Below are positions 16,372 through 23,833 of a DNA stretch of 41,815 nucleotides, piece after piece. The stretch spans positions 1-41,815 of the forward strand of contig JAFUFL010000062.1 of assembly GCA_017469935.1 (NCBI GenBank), given 5' to 3'. The notes beneath the pieces were generated by a model, which searched no databases, had not been told where the DNA came from, and saw nothing but the letters and a program-made list of their open reading frames with translations. This DNA is from Lachnospiraceae bacterium. GTDB taxonomy: Bacteria; Bacillota; Clostridia; Lachnospirales; Lachnospiraceae. The translations under genes and the position numbers were made by a program. How positions within the stretch are numbered: position 1 is the first letter of the stretch; each line of letters opens with the position of its first letter.

Positions 16372-17646
16372 ATGGAATATGACTGTGGATTTAATACAAA
16401 GCTCTTGCATGGAAAAACATCTAAAGGTTTTCCAAACAGGGAGATCCTTCCACCGATCTCGCAGGTTACAGCATTTCGTTATGACAGTATGGAGGAACTG
16501 GAAAGAGTTTTTTTACACAAGAGTATGGGCTATGCATATTCTCGTATCGGCAATCCGACTATTACAGCATTTGAACAAAGAATTCAGGAACTGGAGGGAG
16601 GGGCCGGCGCTGTTTGCTGCAGCAGCGGAATGTCCGCGATCACAGCCGCCCTCCTGTCGATTTGTGAGAGCGGGGATGAAATCATTGCCGGAAACTGTCT
16701 GTATGGAGGAACCATTGGTCTTTTTCATGATCTTGAAAAATGGGGAATCCATATCGTATATGTCAAAGATCTGACAGAGGAAACGGTAAAGCCGCTGATC
16801 AATGCACATACGAAGGCGATTTTTGGAGAATTGATTTCTAATCCCTCCCTGAAGGTTATGAATGTTCCGAGTATATCCCGCCTGGCGCATGAAGCCGGAA
16901 TTCCACTGATCGTGGATTCTACGACCGCGACGCCGTTTATCGCACGTCCGCTGGAATTGGGTGCGGATATCGTGATCCATTCGACTTCCAAATATCTAAA
17001 CGGAGGAGGAAATTCGATTGGAGGGGTGATCGTAGATGGCGGGACATTTCGATGGAACTTTGAGAAGCATACTGCCCTGAGTGAGTTTAAAAAGTTTGGG
17101 AAACTGGCGCTTTCGGTAAGACTCAGGACGGATACCTGGGAGAATCTCGGAGGGTGTATGGCTCCCATGAATGCCTTCTTAAGCTATATCGGCACGGATA
17201 CGCTGGGATTGCGTATGCAGAGGATCTGTGAGAATGCCGACAGGCTTGCACATGCACTTGATCAGATGAAGGGAATACAGGTCAGTTACCTCACGCTGCC
17301 TTCACATCCTTGTTATGAAGAGGCAAAGGATCTTCTTGATGGGTATGGAGGCGGTATTTTGAGCTTCAGGGCAGGGTCGAAGGAGCGTGCTTTCCGTATT
17401 ATCAATTCTTTAAAGTATGCCTGTATCGCAAGCAATATCGGAGATGTAAGGACCCTGGTCATCCATCCGGCATCGACTTTGTACATCCAGGCAAGTAAAG
17501 AAGAAATGCAGGCAGCCGGAGTCTATGAGGATACCGTAAGGGTGAGTGTTGGAATAGAGAGCGCTGACGATCTGATCGCTGATTTTACAGAAGCGATAAA
17601 CAATTCTCGGGAGGGAAAAGAAGATGAAAATTGTAGTTTCAGGTGA
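16372..17646 (+). CDS. metY: O-acetylhomoserine sulfhydrylase-like PLP enzyme (MetY)
   Basis: The 424-residue protein of the Cys/Met metabolism PLP family has YSRIGNPT, the SSGMSAITAAL substrate pocket, VDSTTATPF, and the PLP lysine in STSKYLNGGGNSIGG (about residue 206). It makes homocysteine from O-acetylhomoserine and sulfide or a carrier thiocarboxylate. A GGGAGG site is 11 bases before ATG 16372. Its end overlaps the ThiS-like gene by 23 bases. G+C visibly drops here relative to cysN. In Wolinella succinogenes MetY takes sulfur from HcyS, and the same gene set follows here. Confidence 0.88.
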   Translation: MEYDCGFNTKLLHGKTSKGFPNREILPPISQVTAFRYDSMEELERVFLHKSMGYAYSRIGNPTITAFEQRIQELEGGAGAVCCSSGMSAITAALLSICESGDEIIAGNCLYGGTIGLFHDLEKWGIHIVYVKDLTEETVKPLINAHTKAIFGELISNPSLKVMNVPSISRLAHEAGIPLIVDSTTATPFIARPLELGADIVIHSTSKYLNGGGNSIGGVIVDGGTFRWNFEKHTALSEFKKFGKLALSVRLRTDTWENLGGCMAPMNAFLSYIGTDTLGLRMQRICENADRLAHALDQMKGIQVSYLTLPSHPCYEEAKDLLDGYGGGILSFRAGSKERAFRIINSLKYACIASNIGDVRTLVIHPASTLYIQASKEEMQAAGVYEDTVRVSVGIESADDLIADFTEAINNSREGKEDENCSFR

Positions 17647-17830
17647 AAAAAAGGAAGTTGCGGAAAATCTTACTGTCGCGGCACTGATCGAACAGGAGAA
17701 GGTGGAGACCCCGCAGTATGTGACAGTGTCCGTGAACGAGGAATTTATTGAGTCAGGGTCATTTGCAGACCGGATTCTTCATGAAGGTGATGAGGTGGAG
17801 TTCCTTTACTTTATGGGAGGAGGGAAGTAA
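17624..17830 (+). CDS. hcyS: ThiS-like sulfur carrier protein (HcyS type)
   Basis: The protein has 68 residues with a beta-grasp pattern (MKIVVSG, VTVSVNEEFI, VEFLYFM) and ends MGGGK. ThiS and MoaD end in Gly-Gly, where the thiocarboxylate forms; here extra residues follow GG, so the tail must be trimmed, and the JAMM protease encoded two genes later can do that. It overlaps metY and shares one base with the E1-like gene start. It could be a thiamin ThiS, but no thiGH or thiE is near, and the metY-JAMM context favours homocysteine synthesis. Confidence 0.8.
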   Translation: MKIVVSGEKKEVAENLTVAALIEQEKVETPQYVTVSVNEEFIESGSFADRILHEGDEVEFLYFMGGGK

Positions 17831-18639
17831 TGGCATTTACCAATGAACAGCTGGAGCGATATTCCAGGCATATTATCTTAAAAGAGATCGGCGTGAAAGG
17901 CCAGAAGAAGCTGACCGCCTCAAAAGTGCTGATCATCGGCGCCGGAGGTCTGGGGGCGCCTGCAGCCCTGTATCTGGCGGCTGCGGGGGTAGGGACGATC
18001 GGAATTGTGGACGCGGACGTCGTGGATCTTTCCAACCTCCAGCGGCAGGTGATACATACGACAGAGGATATTGGAAAGAAAAAGGTGGATTCGGCGGCCG
18101 AGACCATGCGGCAGATCAATCCGGATGTGACCGTTAACACCTATCATCAATTTGTTACCGGCGATAATATTTTAGATTTGATAGAAGGGTACGACTTCAT
18201 TCTGGACGGGACGGATAATTTCCCGGCGAAATTTTTGATCAATGATGCATGTGTCATGGCAGGGAAACCGTTCTCTCATGCGGGGATCATCCGCTTTAAG
18301 GGACAGCTCACAACTGTTATTCCGGGAGAAAGCCCCTGCTACCGCTGTATTTTTAAGGATCCGCCGCCGAAGGATGCAGTGCCCACATGCAAACAGGCAG
18401 GCGTGATCGGCGCCATGGGCGGTGTGATCGGCTCGCTCCAGGCAATGGAGGCGATCAAATACATTACCGGAGCAGGAGAATTGCTGACCGGATATTTGCT
18501 GACCTTTGATGCATTGTCCATGCAGTTTCGCAAGATCAAACTGCCTCCCCGCGGCAGCGGCTGCGCAGTATGCTCGGATCATCCGACGATCACGAAACTG
18601 ATTGATTATGAACAGGCGGCGTGTGAACTGAAGAAATGA
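17830..18639 (+). CDS. hcyF: ThiF/MoeB-type E1-like adenylyltransferase (HcyF type)
   Basis: The protein has 269 residues with GAGGLGAPAALYLA nucleotide motif, DADVVDLSNLQRQ, DGTDNFPAKFLIND, the catalytic cysteine in PTCKQAGVIG, and two CxxC pairs (CYRC, CAVC) for zinc. It adenylates the carrier's C-terminal glycine so that sulfur can be added. It starts one base after the carrier's stop begins. It would act on the HcyS-type carrier once the tail has been removed. Confidence 0.88.
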   Translation: MAFTNEQLERYSRHIILKEIGVKGQKKLTASKVLIIGAGGLGAPAALYLAAAGVGTIGIVDADVVDLSNLQRQVIHTTEDIGKKKVDSAAETMRQINPDVTVNTYHQFVTGDNILDLIEGYDFILDGTDNFPAKFLINDACVMAGKPFSHAGIIRFKGQLTTVIPGESPCYRCIFKDPPPKDAVPTCKQAGVIGAMGGVIGSLQAMEAIKYITGAGELLTGYLLTFDALSMQFRKIKLPPRGSGCAVCSDHPTITKLIDYEQAACELKK

Positions 18640-19109
18640 ACTCCCGCAAACGAGTCTTGAATATGAGAATAACAATACAAAAATCAGAATTTAAAAAAAT
18701 ATATAATTATGCATTGTTACAGCTCCCGGATGAGGCCTGCGGATTGATTGCAGGATATGATAAAGAGGATGGAAGCAGAGAAATCAGGAAGGTTTATCTT
18801 CTCACAAATACCGATCATACGAATGAACATTTTTCCATCGATCCAAGAGAGCAGCTGCAGGCAGTCCGGGAAATGCGGGCGGAAGGCCTTAAGCCGCTTG
18901 GAAACTGGCATTCTCACCCGGAAACGCCTTCCAGACCTTCCGAGGAAGACAAAAGGCTGGCTAATGACCCAAATGCGTCATATCTGATCCTTTCTCTGGA
19001 GGAGAAGGAAAGGCCGGTCCTGAATGCATTTCATGTGGAATCTGTAAATGGAGACAAAGTGGTACGAAAAGAAGAACTGGTGATTGTTCAGGAGGTTGAA
19101 AATGGCTGA
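18636..19109 (+). CDS. hcyD: JAMM/Mov34 metalloprotease (HcyD type)
   Basis: The protein shows the JAMM zinc site: glutamate in DEACGLI and H-S-H-P...S-x-x-D in NWHSHPETPSRPSEED. Two starts are possible: ATG 18636, which overlaps the E1 stop (ATGA), or ATG 18663, which gives MRITIQKSEF and looks like the natural N-terminus (148 residues). Its expected job is to cut residues after GG of the carrier protein, which here ends GGGK. In the characterised Wolinella system HcyD does this before HcyF acts. It overlaps the TusA-like gene by 8 bases. Confidence 0.85.
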   Translation: MNSRKRVLNMRITIQKSEFKKIYNYALLQLPDEACGLIAGYDKEDGSREIRKVYLLTNTDHTNEHFSIDPREQLQAVREMRAEGLKPLGNWHSHPETPSRPSEEDKRLANDPNASYLILSLEEKERPVLNAFHVESVNGDKVVRKEELVIVQEVENG

Positions 19110-19353
19110 TGCTGCGTATACGCCGACGGAAATAGTAGATATTACGGATGTGGTCTGCCCGGTCACATTTGTGAAGACGAAAGTGGCTCTGGAGGAGCTG
19201 GAGGACGGACAGATCCTGCAGGTGCATTTAAATGACGGAGAACCGGTGCAGAATGTACCCAGAAGCGTTAAAGATGAGGGCCATCAGGTCCTGAAGCTTA
19301 AGGACAATGAAGACGGAACCTATGAACTGTATATCCGGAAAGTGGGAGACTGA
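19102..19353 (+). CDS. TusA/SirA-like sulfurtransferase
   Basis: The start at 19102 has AGGAGG upstream and gives 83 residues. The conserved TusA core is VVCPVTFVKTKVALEELEDGQILQV; the usual CPxP motif reads CPVT, so the second proline is absent but the active cysteine is kept. TusA proteins carry a persulfide between sulfur donors and acceptors. Lying between the JAMM protease and sulfite reductase, it may hand reduced sulfur from the reductase to the carrier; that is inference. Confidence 0.82.
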   Translation: MADAAYTPTEIVDITDVVCPVTFVKTKVALEELEDGQILQVHLNDGEPVQNVPRSVKDEGHQVLKLKDNEDGTYELYIRKVGD

Positions 19354-19354
19354 T

Positions 19355-20218
19355 ATGGCAGTGGATTATGCAACATTGAAAAAGGGCGGTTTCATGCGCC
19401 AGAAACAGAAAAATCATTTTTCGCTCCGACTGTCGGTTGTCGGAGGACAGGTGAGCGCCAGTCAGCTAACAGCTATAACAAAAGTTGCGGAAAAATATGG
19501 CCGCGGATACATCCATCTCACCTCCAGGCAGGGGATAGAGATTCCTTTTATCCGGCTTGAAGACATTGATGAGGTGAAAGAGGCTCTGGCCGAAGGAGGC
19601 GCAAGTCCCGGTGTCTGCGGCCCCAGGGTGAGAACAATTACTGCCTGTCAGGGATCGGCGGTATGTCCGAACGGATGTATCGAGACAGAAGAACTGGCGC
19701 AGGAACTGAACAGGCGGTATTTCGGAAAAGAGCTGCCGCACAAATTTAAGTTCGGGATCACAGGCTGTCAGAATAACTGTCTGAAAGCAGAAGAAAACGA
19801 TCTGGGGATCAAGGGCGGCGTTCGTGTCAGCTGGGTACAGGAACGCTGTATTTCCTGCGGGGTCTGCGCAAAGGTGTGCAGGGAGAAGGCGATTCGTATC
19901 GAAGACGGCAGAATAGAAATAGATCGGGAAAAATGTAATTATTGCGGAAGATGTGCTTTCAGCTGCCCTACGGACGCGTACGAAACGGCTCCGGGTTATC
20001 TGCTGAGCTTCGGCGGTCTGTTCGGGAACAAGATCAGTAAGGGAGTGACAGTGCTTCCTTTTGTGGAAGATCAGGACACGTTATTTCGAATTTGCGACGC
20101 TGCCCTGGAATTCTTTAAAGAAAATGCAGTTCCCGGAGAACGCTTTAAATTTACGATCGATCGTGTAGGACGGGAGAAGCTGGATGAAACGTTATGGAGT
20201 GCTTTTGAGGGAAATTAG
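19355..20218 (+). CDS. Small siroheme sulfite reductase with inserted ferredoxin domain
   Basis: The start at 19355 gives 287 residues. The nitrite/sulfite reductase half has ACQGSAVCPNGC (C-x5-C) and GCQNNC (C-x3-C), the siroheme/[4Fe-4S] ligands, and TSRQGIEIPFI before it. A ferredoxin insert with two [4Fe-4S] motifs (CISCGVCAKVC, CNYCGRCAFSC) follows. This fits the small clostridial sulfite reductase type. It would reduce sulfite from AprAB to sulfide. Its last 35 bases overlap the ABC lipoprotein gene. Confidence 0.85.
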   Translation: MAVDYATLKKGGFMRQKQKNHFSLRLSVVGGQVSASQLTAITKVAEKYGRGYIHLTSRQGIEIPFIRLEDIDEVKEALAEGGASPGVCGPRVRTITACQGSAVCPNGCIETEELAQELNRRYFGKELPHKFKFGITGCQNNCLKAEENDLGIKGGVRVSWVQERCISCGVCAKVCREKAIRIEDGRIEIDREKCNYCGRCAFSCPTDAYETAPGYLLSFGGLFGNKISKGVTVLPFVEDQDTLFRICDAALEFFKENAVPGERFKFTIDRVGREKLDETLWSAFEGN

Positions 20219-21095
20219 CAGAAGAATTCTTTTTGTGCTGTTTTGTGCCGTGCTGCTTGGCGGATGCTCTGCTCCGAAAACGGAGGATACGAAGGCAGAG
20301 GGAGAATCCACTGCTGTACCCCAAAAAGTGATCGCATTGTCAAAATCCAATGCGGAGCTTTGGCTCCTTGCCGGTGGAAGCCTTATCGGAACGAGTGAGG
20401 ATGCCATGGCCCTTGCGGGCATATCACCGGAAACGGTCTCTCTGGGCGATATGGATCATGTCAGCCTGGAAGCAATCGCCGGACTGGAACCGGATCTGAT
20501 CATCCTTTTTTCAACCGATCCGGCGCAGAAAGCATTGGGAGAAGCAGCGGAAGAAATCGGCCTTCCGGTCTTCTATACGAATATTGACTCTTTTGAAGAC
20601 TACAGGGAAGTGATGCTCTCCTTTACACAGATGACCGGTCGGGAGGACCTGTACCGGAAAAACGTGGAGGAAGTTGATGCGCAGATTGAGGATATCCGTA
20701 CCATGGTGCCGGAAGACGGAGGCGGAACGTACCTGCTGCTGCATGTCTCCGCGACAAAAAGCAAGGTGGAAAAGAATGATTACTTTGCCAGCGAAATACT
20801 GAATGATCTTGGGCTTACCAATATCGCATCTGACACAGGCGATTTTGATGAACTGTCCATGGAACAGATTGTGGTGAGTGATCCGGACTACATTTTTGTT
20901 GTGCCAAGGGGAGAAGAAGAAAAAGCCAGTGCCGCATTCGATGAATTGTTTCGATCTCATCCTGCGTGGGAGTCTCTGAAGGCGGTCAAAAACGGGCGGT
21001 TTTATCTTCTTTCCAAAGAACTGTTCGGCCTGAAACCGAACGGAAGATGGGCAGAAAGCTACAGGCAGGCATATGAGCTGCTATATGGAGAATAA
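20184..21095 (+). CDS. FecB/BtuF-type ABC transporter substrate-binding lipoprotein
   Basis: The protein has 303 residues. A basic N-terminus and hydrophobic stretch end in LLGGC, a lipobox (cysteine about residue 28). The helical-backbone TroA/FepB fold is recognised from VIALSKSNAELWLLAGG, LGDMDHVSLEAIAGLEPDLIIL, and SDPDYIFVVPRG. It would bind an iron chelate, cobalamin or other tetrapyrrole outside the membrane. It overlaps the sulfite reductase gene and is followed directly by its permease and ATPase. The substrate is unknown; the setting suggests iron or siroheme supply. Confidence 0.85.
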   Translation: MKRYGVLLREISRRILFVLFCAVLLGGCSAPKTEDTKAEGESTAVPQKVIALSKSNAELWLLAGGSLIGTSEDAMALAGISPETVSLGDMDHVSLEAIAGLEPDLIILFSTDPAQKALGEAAEEIGLPVFYTNIDSFEDYREVMLSFTQMTGREDLYRKNVEEVDAQIEDIRTMVPEDGGGTYLLLHVSATKSKVEKNDYFASEILNDLGLTNIASDTGDFDELSMEQIVVSDPDYIFVVPRGEEEKASAAFDELFRSHPAWESLKAVKNGRFYLLSKELFGLKPNGRWAESYRQAYELLYGE

Positions 21096-22072
21096 TGCGC
21101 AAATACTTTTTTCCGATTGTTATATTGATCAGTTTAATTATGTTAGCGCTCCTGGCAGGAAACAGCGCTGTCAGGACAAAAGATTTTCTGGGAGTTCTCA
21201 GCGGTGGAGGGACAGACGGCCATAAGATGATCTTATATCAGGTAAGACTGCCAAGAATTGCAGCGGCAGTGTTCTCTGGAGCCGGTCTGTCCGTTTCCGG
21301 CTTTCTTCTGCAGGGCAGTCTGGATAACCGGATTGCTTCTCCGGGAATTTTGGGCATCAATAATGGTGCAGGTCTTTTTGTCCTGCTGTCTGCCTGCTTT
21401 TTTCCTTTTCAGGCTGCCATGAAATGCCTGATGGCTTTTTTGGGGGCACTCCTCGTCACATTTATGGCATATGGTCTGGCTGCAAAAACAGGAATGTCCA
21501 AAACATCAGTAGTACTTGCGGGAGTAGCAGTTTCCGCCCTGTGCGCGTCTATCATTGACATTATGATCTCCTGGAGACCGGAGATAGTCGCGGATAAGAC
21601 AGCTTTCCAGATCGGAGGGTTCGCGGCTGTATCTGCAATGATGGTTTCATTTGGTGCCCCGGTAATTGCGTTCGGACTGCTTGCCGCTTTCGTAACCGCA
21701 CCATCTATGGATATTCTCCGCCTGGGAGATGAAACTGCACATGGACTGGGCCTGAATACGAGAAGATACAGGGGGCTGTGTGTCTTTTGCTCGGCACTTC
21801 TTGCCGGAGCAGCCATCAGTATGGGAGGACTCATTGGATTTGTCGGACTAATCGTTCCAAACTGCGTCCGCAGCTTATGGAGAGGAAATGCAAGACCGGC
21901 CGTTTTTTTCTGCGCTGTTTACGGGGCCCTCTTATTATTGCTGTGCGATACACTTTCCCGCATGGTAGTCTTCCCGTACGAACTGCCATGCGGTCTTTTT
22001 TTGAGTATTGCCGGTGCCCCCTTTTTGATTTTGACTTTGATAAGAAAGAGAAAGAGGCTGGGAGCAGATTGA
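21095..22072 (+). CDS. FecCD-family ABC permease
   Basis: The protein has 325 residues with about nine or ten membrane helices. LYQVRLPRIAAAVFSGAGLSVSGFLLQG and ASPGILGINNGAGL are strong FecCD signatures, as is GGLIGFVGLIVPNCVRS near the coupling loop. It probably acts as a homodimer with the ATPase encoded next. The start overlaps the stop of the binding-protein gene by one base. Confidence 0.92.
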   Translation: MRKYFFPIVILISLIMLALLAGNSAVRTKDFLGVLSGGGTDGHKMILYQVRLPRIAAAVFSGAGLSVSGFLLQGSLDNRIASPGILGINNGAGLFVLLSACFFPFQAAMKCLMAFLGALLVTFMAYGLAAKTGMSKTSVVLAGVAVSALCASIIDIMISWRPEIVADKTAFQIGGFAAVSAMMVSFGAPVIAFGLLAAFVTAPSMDILRLGDETAHGLGLNTRRYRGLCVFCSALLAGAAISMGGLIGFVGLIVPNCVRSLWRGNARPAVFFCAVYGALLLLLCDTLSRMVVFPYELPCGLFLSIAGAPFLILTLIRKRKRLGAD

Positions 22073-22830
22073 TTACGATCAGGAATATGGAAACATCATA
22101 CCCCCAGGGGAAATCCTTTCGGATTGATGAAGCCTGTTTTGAGAAAGGCCGGATCACCTCCATCCTGGGCAGAAATGGTTGCGGAAAGACGACGCTGCTT
22201 CGGACGATGACCGGATTTCTCCCTTACCGGGGCAGTATAGAAATCGACGGAAAAGAGTGCAGAGATTATACAGGGCTTGAAAGAGCACAAAAAGTCGCGT
22301 ATCTTCCACAGATTATGAAAGCGGTAAAAATGGATGTGGAATCATTGGTGGAACATGGCAGGTTCCCATGGCACGGCAGTTTTCGCAGAATGTCCGTATC
22401 GGATAAAAATGTGATTGAGAATGCGCTGGAAATGACACATATGACTTCACTGAAGGCACGGGATCTGACTGAACTGTCAGGAGGAGAATTACGGCGGGCT
22501 TACCTGGCAATGGTAATTGCCCAGAATACCGAAATGATTTTGCTCGATGAGCCCACGACGTATATGGATATAGAAAGCCAGAAATTGTTCTTTGAGATTG
22601 TCCGCACGCTTGCGGACAGGGGGCGCGGTATTGTAATGACCTGTCACGATATTGCACAAAGCTTTTCGCTAAGTGACATCATCGTACTCATGGACCAGGG
22701 GGGTGTCAGGAAGACAGGTACTCCCGACAGTCTGGAAAAACACAGAGACGATCTTGTGCAATTGCTTGGAACTGCAGTGAAGCGGATAGACGATGAAAAG
22801 CTGATATATCCCTATGTATTGATAAGATGA
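22069..22830 (+). CDS. FecE/FepC-type ABC ATPase
   Basis: The protein has about 253 residues from a TTG at 22069 that overlaps the permease stop and yields a usual N-terminal strand (ITIRNMETSY); an ATG at 22087 is possible. Walker A GRNGCGKTT, Q-loop YLPQIM, signature LSGGELRRAYLAM, Walker B MILLDEPTTYMD and switch histidine TCHDIAQSF are all intact. It powers the FecBCD-type importer of this cluster. Confidence 0.9.
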   Translation: MITIRNMETSYPQGKSFRIDEACFEKGRITSILGRNGCGKTTLLRTMTGFLPYRGSIEIDGKECRDYTGLERAQKVAYLPQIMKAVKMDVESLVEHGRFPWHGSFRRMSVSDKNVIENALEMTHMTSLKARDLTELSGGELRRAYLAMVIAQNTEMILLDEPTTYMDIESQKLFFEIVRTLADRGRGIVMTCHDIAQSFSLSDIIVLMDQGGVRKTGTPDSLEKHRDDLVQLLGTAVKRIDDEKLIYPYVLIR

Positions 22831-22838
22831 GGTGCGGC

Positions 22839-22934
22839 ATGTCGTATTTTCCTATGATGGTAAACCTGGAAGGCGCCAGGGTCCTTGTGATCGGTGGCGG
22901 TGAGGAAGGAAGAAAAAAGGTTGGACTGATTTAA
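22839..22934 (+). pseudogene. Truncated siroheme synthase (precorrin-2 dehydrogenase, CysG-B/Met8-like), N-terminal stub
   Basis: A 31-codon frame starts at ATG 22839 and stops with TAA at 22932. It reads MSYFPMMVNLEGARVLVIGG and continues with a glycine-rich, basic end, matching the first strand and NAD motif of siroheme synthase N-terminal domains. The rest of the gene is missing, and LarE starts 34 bases later. The natural partner is the sulfite reductase, which needs siroheme. Truncation in this cluster suggests a deletion, with siroheme now made elsewhere or imported. Confidence 0.7.
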
Positions 22935-22968
22935 GAAAATAAAAAACATACGCATCAGGAGCAATACA

Positions 22969-23802
22969 ATGCCACAAAACAAAGAAATTTTATCAGAAGA
23001 ACTTCAACTGAAGCTCGAACACCTGAAACAATACATAGCCAATTTAGGTTCGCTGGCAGTGGGGTTTTCCGGCGGTGTGGACTCTTCACTTCTTACTGCC
23101 GTAGCTCATGAGGTGTTGGGTGACCGGCTTATCGCAGTGACTGGAGCGGATGCTTCCGTTCCGGAGCGGGAAGTGAATGAAGCTGCAGCTTTCTGTAAGG
23201 AAAGAGGCATCCGCCACATCATCTGCAGGGTAGATCCGTTAAAGGAAGAAGGTTACAGGCATAATAGCCGCGACCGATGTTACTTTTGTAAGCGCGGGAT
23301 ATTCACTGAGGTCAGGATAATTGCAGAAAAGAACGGTATCAAGCATATGGCGGAAGGCTCCAACATGGATGATATCGGAGACTATCGGCCTGGCCTTCGC
23401 GCTGCGGCTGAACTCTCCGTAAAGAGCCCGCTTCGGGAGGTGGGGCTTACAAAGTCGGAAATTCGGCTGATCTCCAGGGCTATGGGACTTCCTACATGGA
23501 GTAAGCCGGCATATGCCTGCCTTGCATCGAGATTTGTTTATGGCGAAGAGATCACAGAGGAAAAACTGCACATGATCGACCAGGCAGAGCAGTTCCTCAT
23601 TGAGCAGGGTTTTTTTGAAGAACGTGTGCGGCTTCATGGACAATTGGCGCGGATAGAGGTGCCTGCGGGAGATATCGAGAGACTTGCCTCCGGCAAAGTC
23701 AGAGAAGCTGTTTATAAGAAACTTAAGGAGATAGGATTTATGTTTGTGACGATAGACATGCAGGGCTACCGCCTGGGAAGTATGAATGCAACGATCAAAT
23801 AA
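22969..23802 (+). CDS. larE: LarE-type ATP-dependent sacrificial sulfur transferase
   Basis: The protein has 277 residues. The PP-loop is SGGVDSS, followed by TGADASVPEREVNEAAAF and the RCYFCKRGIF segment; the cysteine in ACLASRF is in the position of the LarE sulfur-donating cysteine. With CxxC plus this cysteine it may be of the three-cysteine [4Fe-4S] LarE kind. LarE normally makes the nickel-pincer cofactor of lactate racemase with LarB and LarC, but neither gene is here. A link with sulfur mobilisation is likely; the exact role is open. Confidence 0.82.
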   Translation: MPQNKEILSEELQLKLEHLKQYIANLGSLAVGFSGGVDSSLLTAVAHEVLGDRLIAVTGADASVPEREVNEAAAFCKERGIRHIICRVDPLKEEGYRHNSRDRCYFCKRGIFTEVRIIAEKNGIKHMAEGSNMDDIGDYRPGLRAAAELSVKSPLREVGLTKSEIRLISRAMGLPTWSKPAYACLASRFVYGEEITEEKLHMIDQAEQFLIEQGFFEERVRLHGQLARIEVPAGDIERLASGKVREAVYKKLKEIGFMFVTIDMQGYRLGSMNATIK

Positions 23803-23833
23803 ATCAGAAAATACTCCAGGAGACAAAACAAAA

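Noticed and set aside
17624-19109. Thiamin (ThiS/ThiF) biosynthesis cluster
   Set aside because: No thiG, thiH, thiE or thiO is present, the carrier needs tail processing and a JAMM protease and MetY flank it, so the homocysteine pathway fits better.
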